Shown here: positions 41,139-46,418 of the stretch, one piece after another | Position numbering within the stretch: the stretch's first letter is position 1 | Layout of the letters: each line of letters begins with the position of its first letter | Program-made: the position numbers and the translations under genes | From: Streptomyces hydrogenans | GTDB lineage: Bacteria; Actinomycetota; Actinomycetes; Streptomycetales; Streptomycetaceae | Length of the DNA stretch: 46,418 bases | NCBI RefSeq assembly: GCF_014656075.1 | Contig: NZ_BNBS01000065.1 | Span: forward strand, 1-46,418 | Direction of reading: 5' to 3' | The notes under the pieces: generated by a model | Told to the model about the DNA's origin: nothing | Seen by the model: only the letters and a program-made list of their open reading frames with translations | Database searches by the model: none

Positions 41139-42479
41139 GTGAGCACCAGGCTCCCCCACACCCCGCCCCCCGCCACCGGCCCGGGCGCCCCCGGCGACGC
41201 CCCCGCCCCGGCGGGGCTCCGCATCGCCGGCCAGGCCCTCGCCGCCGTCGTCGCGGGCTACGTCGCCATGGGCGTCACCGCCGCCCTCGGCCTCTGGGCC
41301 GCCGGCGCGTCCGACCTCCCCGGCGGATTCGCCGCCGTCCTCGCCGCGGTCGTCGTCATGGCCGCCGGCGGACAGGTCGAGATCGTCGGCTCCGCCGGCT
41401 CCCTCGCCGGCGCCCAGGGCGAACTCACCGCCATGCCCCTCACCGTCACCCTCGTCGGCGCGCTCGTCACCGGCGCCGTCTTCCTCCGCCCGCTGCGCCA
41501 CCACGCCGTCGCCAGGACCGGCGACCTCGCGGAGCGCGCCGCGGCCGTCACGGTCCTGTGGCTGGCCGGGCTCGCCGGGCTCAGCGCCGCCGCCCGCCAC
41601 GACTTCCCCCTCGACCTCGGCGTCGGCGACTCCCAGGAACCCCTCGCCGACCTCTTCGGCGAACTCATCGACGCGGCCGATCCCAGCGTCGGTTTCCGCA
41701 CCCTCGTCGGCCCCACCCTCGGCTACGGCCTCCTGTGGATCCTCGGCGTCCTCCTCGTCGCCCTCCTCGTCTCCCGCCGCAGCCCCCTCCCCGCGCGCCT
41801 GCTGCGCCACCAGGAGGCCGTACGCCCCGCCGCCTCGGCGATGCTCCTGCTGCTCCTCGCGTACGTGGCCCTCGGCCTCGTCGTCGGCCTGGTCGTCGCC
41901 GCCACCAAGGGCCACGCCGCCGAGACCTTCGCCGTCCTCCTCCTGGGCCTGCCCAACGTCAGCTGGCTCGCCCTCGGCGTGGGCATCGGCGGCTCCTGGG
42001 AGGGCACGGTCGACGGCCCCTTCGGCCTGCCCATGCCGCAGGTCCTCGACGCCGTCCTGCGACAGGGCGGCGACGGCACCGACCTGTCCACCGTGGACCT
42101 CCCCTCGCTCGCCGCCCAGGACGCGCGCGCCTGGTGGCTGCTGCCCATCGCCGCCGTCCTCGTCCTCGGCGCCGCCTTCGTCGCCGCCGTACGCTCCCCG
42201 GCCCACGTCCGGCCCTGGCAGCACGCCCTGCACTGCGGCGTCGCCTTCGCCCTGACGATGCTCGCCGTCGCGCCCCTGACCCTCGTCGAGGCCCGCTTCG
42301 GCCTCTCGGTCCTCGGCATCGGCGACCTCGCGGGCCTCGGCGGCGAGGTCGTGCTCCGCCCCCAGGTCTGGCGCACCGCCGGCTTCGCGCTCCTCGCCGG
42401 CCTCGTCACCGGCTTCCTGGCCGGCATGCTCGCCACCGGCGTCCGGCACAGGGGCCAGGTCCCGCCGGGCGGCGGCTGA
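41139..42479 (+). CDS. Streptophobe-like polytopic membrane protein
   Basis: A 446-residue very hydrophobic protein with about ten membrane segments after a Pro-rich N-terminus of about 25 residues. Recognisable blocks are LRIAGQALAAVVAGYVAMGV, AGGQVEIVGSAGSLAGAQGE, LTAMPLTVTLVGALVTGAVF and LLLGLPNVSWLALGVGIGGS. I associate it with the streptophobe family, restricted to Streptomyces and of unknown function. GTG 41139 is chosen because it coincides with the predicted transcription start. It is convergent with a Ser/Thr kinase operon, and the two genes are separated only by a tandem-repeat array. Confidence 0.7.
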   Translation: MSTRLPHTPPPATGPGAPGDAPAPAGLRIAGQALAAVVAGYVAMGVTAALGLWAAGASDLPGGFAAVLAAVVVMAAGGQVEIVGSAGSLAGAQGELTAMPLTVTLVGALVTGAVFLRPLRHHAVARTGDLAERAAAVTVLWLAGLAGLSAAARHDFPLDLGVGDSQEPLADLFGELIDAADPSVGFRTLVGPTLGYGLLWILGVLLVALLVSRRSPLPARLLRHQEAVRPAASAMLLLLLAYVALGLVVGLVVAATKGHAAETFAVLLLGLPNVSWLALGVGIGGSWEGTVDGPFGLPMPQVLDAVLRQGGDGTDLSTVDLPSLAAQDARAWWLLPIAAVLVLGAAFVAAVRSPAHVRPWQHALHCGVAFALTMLAVAPLTLVEARFGLSVLGIGDLAGLGGEVVLRPQVWRTAGFALLAGLVTGFLAGMLATGVRHRGQVPPGGG

Positions 42480-42504
42480 GCGGTCCGGAACACGGATCCG
42501 CGCC

Positions 42505-42625
42505 CCTCACGACCGCCGGAACACCGGACCCCGCCCTCACGACCGCCGGAACGTCGACCCGTCCCCCTCACGAGCGTCGGAACACCGGACCCCGCCCTCA
42601 CAACCGACGGAACACCGGCCGTGCC
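42505..42625. repeat. Tandem repeat of about 30 bp spanning the kinase stop codon
   Basis: Four consecutive units of 30, 31, 30 and 30 bp (42505-42534, 42535-42565, 42566-42595, 42596-42625) each begin CCTCAC and contain CGGAACACCGG or a close variant; a diverged fifth copy is visible at 42484-42504. On the minus strand each unit reads as the end of the kinase gene, PVFRR(L/S) followed by TGA or a near version. The kinase stop (42598-42600) is in the first unit met by the ribosome. Confidence 0.85.
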
Positions 42626-43593
42626 CACGCCGGGGGTTGCGGCGGCGGGCTCGGCGCACGGGGGCCCGGCCCGCTCGACCACTCCGGGTCGCCGCCCGGG
42701 GCGGACGCGAGGGCCGCCCGCAGCTCCGTGACGAACTCCAGGCACGTGCGGTACCGCTCCTCGGGCGTCTTGGCCAGCGCCCGCGCGAACACCGCGTCCG
42801 CCCCCTCCGGCAGGCCCGGCCGGTGCTCGGCCAGCGGTGGCGGAGGGTCGTACTGCTGGGCCCACAGCACCGCCCAGTCGGTCTCCCGGCGGAACGGCGG
42901 CACCCCGGTCAGCGTCTCGAAGACCACGCACGCCAGGCTGTACACGTCACAGCGCCCGTCCACCGGCTTCCCCGAGATCTGCTCGGGCGCCACGTAGTCG
43001 AGCGTGCCGACGAACTCGCCCACCGTCGTGAACCCGGTCAGCGACAGCGACTTCTTCGTCAGCCCGAAGTCGGTCAGGTAGACGTGCTCCGGATGGTCCC
43101 GGTCGGTGCCCTCCGCGACCAGGATGTTCCCCGGCTTCACGTCCCGGTGCACCAGGTCGTGGGCGTGCGCCGCGTCCAGCGCCGACGCGACCTGCGCCGC
43201 GATCCGGCCCGCCGTCGCCGGCGGCAGCGGACCCTCCCGCGCCAGCAGCGCCACCAGGTCCTGCCCGGCCACGTACCGCATCGCGATGTACAGGACCCCC
43301 TCCGTCTCGCCCGCCTCGAAGACCGGCACGATGTGCGGGTGGTCGATGGAGGCGGCCACCCGTGACTCGTGCGCGAACCGCCTCCGGAAGGTGTCGTTGC
43401 GGGCCAGCTCCGGCGCGAGCAGCTTCAGCGCGACCGTCCGGTCCAGCCGCAGGTCCCGCGCCCGGTAGACGACGGCCATCCCGCCGCGCCCGATCTCGGC
43501 CTCCACGCGGTAGCCCGCGATCTCCTTGCCGGCCAGCCCCGACGGCCGGCCCGCCGGGAAGCCGGTGTCCCCGGCCCCGCCCGCGCCCGCCAT
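42598..43593 (-). CDS. Serine/threonine protein kinase (PknB-like, no PASTA or membrane segment)
   Basis: A 331-residue eukaryotic-type kinase. It has the Gly-rich loop IGRGGMAVVY, catalytic Lys57 (VALKLL), HRDVKPGN with Asp151, DFG with Asp175, and the P+1/APE region GTLDYVAPEQ. The kinase domain covers residues 28-295. The tail is short and Pro-rich (SPPPQPPAWARPVFRRL), with no transmembrane helix or sensor, so it is probably cytoplasmic. ATG 43593 overlaps the stop of the upstream SH3-like gene (TGATG). Its 3' end lies in a tandem repeat. The FHA-domain ABC transporter two genes upstream is the likely phosphopeptide-binding partner. Confidence 0.93.
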   Translation of the reverse strand: MAGAGGAGDTGFPAGRPSGLAGKEIAGYRVEAEIGRGGMAVVYRARDLRLDRTVALKLLAPELARNDTFRRRFAHESRVAASIDHPHIVPVFEAGETEGVLYIAMRYVAGQDLVALLAREGPLPPATAGRIAAQVASALDAAHAHDLVHRDVKPGNILVAEGTDRDHPEHVYLTDFGLTKKSLSLTGFTTVGEFVGTLDYVAPEQISGKPVDGRCDVYSLACVVFETLTGVPPFRRETDWAVLWAQQYDPPPPLAEHRPGLPEGADAVFARALAKTPEERYRTCLEFVTELRAALASAPGGDPEWSSGPGPRAPSPPPQPPAWARPVFRRL

Positions 43594-44303
43594 CAGCGCT
43601 CGTCCTCCGCGTCAGGAGGCCGGTCCACGACCCGCGTGGGCGGCGGCGCGGCCGCCTGATCCACCTGGGGCACGACCTGCGTCGGCTCGTACGCGACGGG
43701 CGAGGGCTCCGCCTCCGGTACGGGTTCCGCGGCCGAGGGCTCCTGGGCGGTCCGGGAGGGCCCGGCGGAGGCCGCGTACGTCGCCAGGCCCACCCCGTCG
43801 CAGAACACCCAGCGCTCGTGCTCCGCGTCGTACAGCCACACCGACTCCCCGTCGACGACCATCCCGACCCGCAGGCCGCGCGTCCGCCGCCGGAACACCT
43901 CCCCGTCCGCCCGCCCCGCCGTCAGCTCCTCCACGGCCCGCCGGTACCGGCCCAGCGCGTCCTCGGCGCGCGCGATCAGCGGCCGGGGATCGGCCGTGCG
44001 GGCGAGCGCCGGGCCGGCCGCCGGCGGGTCGTCGGGGACGGTCACCAGGAGCCGCGCGTCCACCCACGCCGACCAGCCGTTGGAGCAGAGCACCCGCCCC
44101 CAGTCGCCGGTCCGTTCCGTGAGCCGCACCGGCAGGAAGGCGTCCAGCGGCACCGTCGGATAGCCCGGATCGGGCGTCTGCCAGGCGGGCAGCCCCCCGC
44201 GCGGGACGACGTGGGTGGGGCTGAAGTCGAGATCGGATCCAGGATCCCGGATCCCGGATCCGGAGCCGGGCCCGAAGGCCGCGCCGGGGTCGGGGACGCT
44301 CAC
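43593..44303 (-). CDS. Hypothetical protein with SH3-like segment, between FHA-ABC transporter and kinase genes
   Basis: A 236-residue soluble protein I cannot place in a named family. Residues about 50-90 (LDAFLPVRLTERTGDWGRVL, WSAWVDARLLVTV) look like a small SH3-type beta-barrel. The middle is helical (ARAEDALGRYRRAVEELTAG), then GMVVDGESVWLYDAEHERWV suggests a second small beta domain. The C-terminal 60 residues are Pro/Glu-rich. The start ATG 44303 lies 21 bp after the ABC gene, and the stop overlaps the kinase start, so it belongs to that operon. Near the N-terminus a 7-bp tandem repeat encodes GSGIRDPGSD. Confidence 0.7.
   Translation of the reverse strand: MSVPDPGAAFGPGSGSGIRDPGSDLDFSPTHVVPRGGLPAWQTPDPGYPTVPLDAFLPVRLTERTGDWGRVLCSNGWSAWVDARLLVTVPDDPPAAGPALARTADPRPLIARAEDALGRYRRAVEELTAGRADGEVFRRRTRGLRVGMVVDGESVWLYDAEHERWVFCDGVGLATYAASAGPSRTAQEPSAAEPVPEAEPSPVAYEPTQVVPQVDQAAAPPPTRVVDRPPDAEDER
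44235..44261 (-). repeat. Heptanucleotide tandem repeat GGATCC(C/A) x4 inside coding sequence
   Basis: GGATCC occurs at 44235, 44242, 44249 and 44256, exactly seven bases apart. The repeat lies at about codons 15-23 of the SH3-like protein gene. Seven is not a multiple of three, so gain or loss of one unit would shift the reading frame. Confidence 0.8.
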
Positions 44304-44324
44304 GGCCTCACCTCCTGATCGCCG

Positions 44325-46418
44325 TCACCGGCGCATCACGACGGGTTCGTGACGGCGCAGCAGCCGGGACACGGCGATGCCGAGGGCCAGACAGAGCACC
44401 ACCAGCATGCCCATGTCGAAGAGCCAGGCCGTCACCGTGTGGTCCATCAGCGGATCGGCGGTCTTCTCGCTCGGCGCCACCGTCCCGATGTCGATCGTCG
44501 CACCCATCGCCGCGAACGCCCACCGCGACGGCACCAGCCAGGCCAGCTGCTCCAGGACCGGCGTGCCCCGCACGTTCAGCAGCGCGCCGCAGAACACCAC
44601 CTGGACGATGGCGAGGAGGACGAGCAGGGGCATCGTCACCTCCTCCTTGCGGACCAGCGCCGACACCAGCAGCCCGAGCATCATCGCGGTGAAGGCGAGG
44701 AGGGCGACCGCGAGCGTGATCTCGACGAGCGCGGGCATCAGCACGCCCTTGCCGTCGGGCACGTTGAGCGGCACGCCGACCAGGGCGACCAGGGTCAGCA
44801 CCACCGCCTGCACGACCGTGACCGTGCCGAGGACGACGACCTTGGAGGCGAGATAGGCGGAGCGGGACAGGCCGACGGCTCTCTCCCGGCGGTAGATCGA
44901 CCGCTCCTTCACCAGCTCGCGGACGGCGTTCGCCGCGCCGGTCAGGACGCCGCCGACACAGAGGATGAGCAGCACGTTCAGGGTGGACTCGGGGTTGAGG
45001 CTGCCCTCGGACAGGGCCCGGGCCATGGCGCCCATGACGAACGGCAGCGCGACCATGATCGCCAGGAAGGTGCGGTCGGCGGCGAGCGCCGCCGTGTAGC
45101 GCCGCACCAGCGTCCGCAGCTGGCCGCCCCAGCTCTGCGCCTTCGGCGGCGGGGCGGGCGCGCCCGAGGGCGCCTCGGAGGCCCCGGCGCCGCCGGGCAC
45201 GGGGGCGTACGGCCGGACCGTCGCGTCCTCGATGTACCGCCGGTGGAAGCGCGAGCCCCGGTACTGCCCCGCCCAGTCCCGCTCCCGCTCCGTCTCGAAC
45301 GCCTCGAACGCCTCCGGCCACTGGTCGAAGCCGAAGAACGACAGGGTGTCGCCGGGCGGCCCGTAGTAGGCCACCCGGCCGCCCGGGGCGAGCACCAGGA
45401 GCCGGTCGCACACGTCGAGGCTGAGCACGCTGTGGGTGACCACGACGACCGTGCGCCCGTCGTCGGCGAGACCGCGCAGCATGTGCATCACCGAGCGGTC
45501 CATGCCGGGGTCGAGCCCGGAGGTCGGCTCGTCGAGGAAGAGCAGCGACGGCTTGGTCAGCAGCTCCAGGGCGACGCTCACCCGCTTGCGCTGCCCGCCG
45601 GAGAGGCTGTGGATCGGCTGGTCGGCCCGCTCCGTGAGCCCCAGTTCGCCGATCACCTCCTCCACGCGCGCGTGGCGCTCGGCGGGCGCCGTGTCCCCGG
45701 GGAAGCGCAGCTCGGCCGCGTACGCGAGGGCGCGCCGGACGGTCAGCTGGAGGTGCAGGATGTCGTCCTGCGGGACGAGCCCGATGCGCTGGCGCAGCTC
45801 GGCGTAGTCCCGGTAGAGGTCGCGACCGTCGTAGAGGACCGTGCCCCGGTCGGCGGGCCGCTGCCCGGTGAGCGCGCCCAGCAGCGTCGACTTGCCCGCC
45901 CCGGACGGCCCGACGACGGCGAGCAGCGTCTTCTCGCCGACCGGGAACGACACCTCGTCCAGCAGGGTCTTCCGGCCGTGGTCGACGGTGACGGCCAGCT
46001 CCTGCACGTCGAGCGAGATCTCGCCGGTGTCCGTGAACTCGACCAGCTGCCCGCCGGCCAGGCAGAAGGCGCTGCGCCCGATGCCGACGATGTCGGCGGC
46101 CGTGACCCGGACCGGTTCGACGACGGGACGTCCGTTGAGGAAGGTGCCGTTGTGGCTGCCCAGGTCGTGGATCCAGTAGGTCCCGTCGGGCCGGGCGAGG
46201 AGTTCCGCGTGGTGCCGGGAGACCACCAGATCGGCGACGACGACGTCGTTGTCCGGCGCCCGCCCGATCCGCACGGTGTGCTCCGGCAGCGGACGGATCG
46301 CCGTCGGCCGCCGGAAGGTCCCCGTGGCCCCCGGCCGCGAGACCCCCGCGGGCCGGGGCGTCCCCGCCGCGGGCCCGGCTTCCCGCGCCGCGTGCGCGGG
46401 TGCCGGCTCCGCGGGCGG
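44325..46418 (-). CDS. ABCG-like ABC transporter with N-terminal FHA domain (5' end outside window)
   Basis: The frame is open to the window edge, giving 697 visible residues without the start. An FHA domain is present (TVRIGRAPDNDVVV, VSRHHAELL, HDLGSHNGTFLNG), preceded by a Pro/Ala-rich stretch. The ATPase domain has Walker A GPSGAGKST, LVPQDDILHLQLTVRRALAY, signature LSGGQRKRVSVALEL and Walker B LLFLDEPTSGLDPG. A membrane half with six hydrophobic segments follows (from about LAADRTFLAIMVALPFVMGA), in ABC2/ABCG order. FHA domains bind phosphothreonine, and a Ser/Thr kinase lies in the same operon, so transport is probably controlled by phosphorylation. An additional FHA domain may be present outside the window, as in relatives. 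Confidence 0.9.
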   Translation of the reverse strand, partial: PPAEPAPAHAAREAGPAAGTPRPAGVSRPGATGTFRRPTAIRPLPEHTVRIGRAPDNDVVVADLVVSRHHAELLARPDGTYWIHDLGSHNGTFLNGRPVVEPVRVTAADIVGIGRSAFCLAGGQLVEFTDTGEISLDVQELAVTVDHGRKTLLDEVSFPVGEKTLLAVVGPSGAGKSTLLGALTGQRPADRGTVLYDGRDLYRDYAELRQRIGLVPQDDILHLQLTVRRALAYAAELRFPGDTAPAERHARVEEVIGELGLTERADQPIHSLSGGQRKRVSVALELLTKPSLLFLDEPTSGLDPGMDRSVMHMLRGLADDGRTVVVVTHSVLSLDVCDRLLVLAPGGRVAYYGPPGDTLSFFGFDQWPEAFEAFETERERDWAGQYRGSRFHRRYIEDATVRPYAPVPGGAGASEAPSGAPAPPPKAQSWGGQLRTLVRRYTAALAADRTFLAIMVALPFVMGAMARALSEGSLNPESTLNVLLILCVGGVLTGAANAVRELVKERSIYRRERAVGLSRSAYLASKVVVLGTVTVVQAVVLTLVALVGVPLNVPDGKGVLMPALVEITLAVALLAFTAMMLGLLVSALVRKEEVTMPLLVLLAIVQVVFCGALLNVRGTPVLEQLAWLVPSRWAFAAMGATIDIGTVAPSEKTADPLMDHTVTAWLFDMGMLVVLCLALGIAVSRLLRRHEPVVMRR

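Overview
The window is very GC-rich DNA with strong third-position GC bias, many GTG starts, several probable leaderless mRNAs and stop/start overlaps inside operons. The gene families (LAL-type LuxR regulators, a streptophobe-like membrane protein, an NB-ARC regulator, ectABCD) point to an actinobacterium, most likely Streptomyces. I see no tRNA, rRNA, CRISPR array, transposase or integrase. It reads as chromosomal metabolic and regulatory DNA, not a mobile island.

Layout. (1) 1-5427, + strand: the 3' part of a flavin disulfide reductase-like gene, then a tight cluster of HSL-type esterase, metal-dependent amidohydrolase, SatP/GPR1-type membrane protein and a small GNAT. (2) 5468-15444, + strand: an AglEFG-like sugar ABC transporter behind a palindrome-rich promoter, overlapping a MalT-like LAL regulator gene; then a cofactor-free haloperoxidase-type hydrolase and a second LAL regulator with an altered P-loop. 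(3) 15580-21113: AraC regulator, XRE/NB-ARC/TPR regulator, a second HSL esterase (paralogue of the first, convergent and overlapping the NB-ARC gene) and a second AraC regulator. (4) 21405-24755: an FCD-type GntR regulator and a class III CoA-transferase divergent from a glutaryl-CoA dehydrogenase-like gene, probably a glutarate module. (5) 24807-28785: FusB-like zinc-finger protein, MocR-type regulator, a small protein, a possible universal stress protein remnant, and a low-complexity membrane-anchored protein. (6) 28913-33762: a branched-chain-amino-acid-type ABC transporter in which LivH, LivM and LivF are fused in one 923-residue chain, behind a double 15-bp palindrome that covers the promoter. 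(7) 33785-40755, - strand: a PfpI/DJ-1 protein, then an eight-gene run ectABCD-ehuBCDA for making, hydroxylating and taking up (hydroxy)ectoine. (8) 41139-46418: a streptophobe-like membrane protein convergent with an operon of FHA-domain ABC transporter, SH3-like protein and Ser/Thr kinase; the kinase stop codon sits in a roughly 30-bp tandem repeat, and the middle gene carries a 7-bp tandem repeat.

How the genes work together. The ectoine block joins osmolyte synthesis to its re-import. The sugar transporter appears to be co-expressed with its own MalT-type sensor. The glutarate block pairs CoA activation with dehydrogenation under a local GntR repressor. The first block looks like a small catabolic pathway for an unidentified ester/amide, and is the part whose biology is least predictable from known families.
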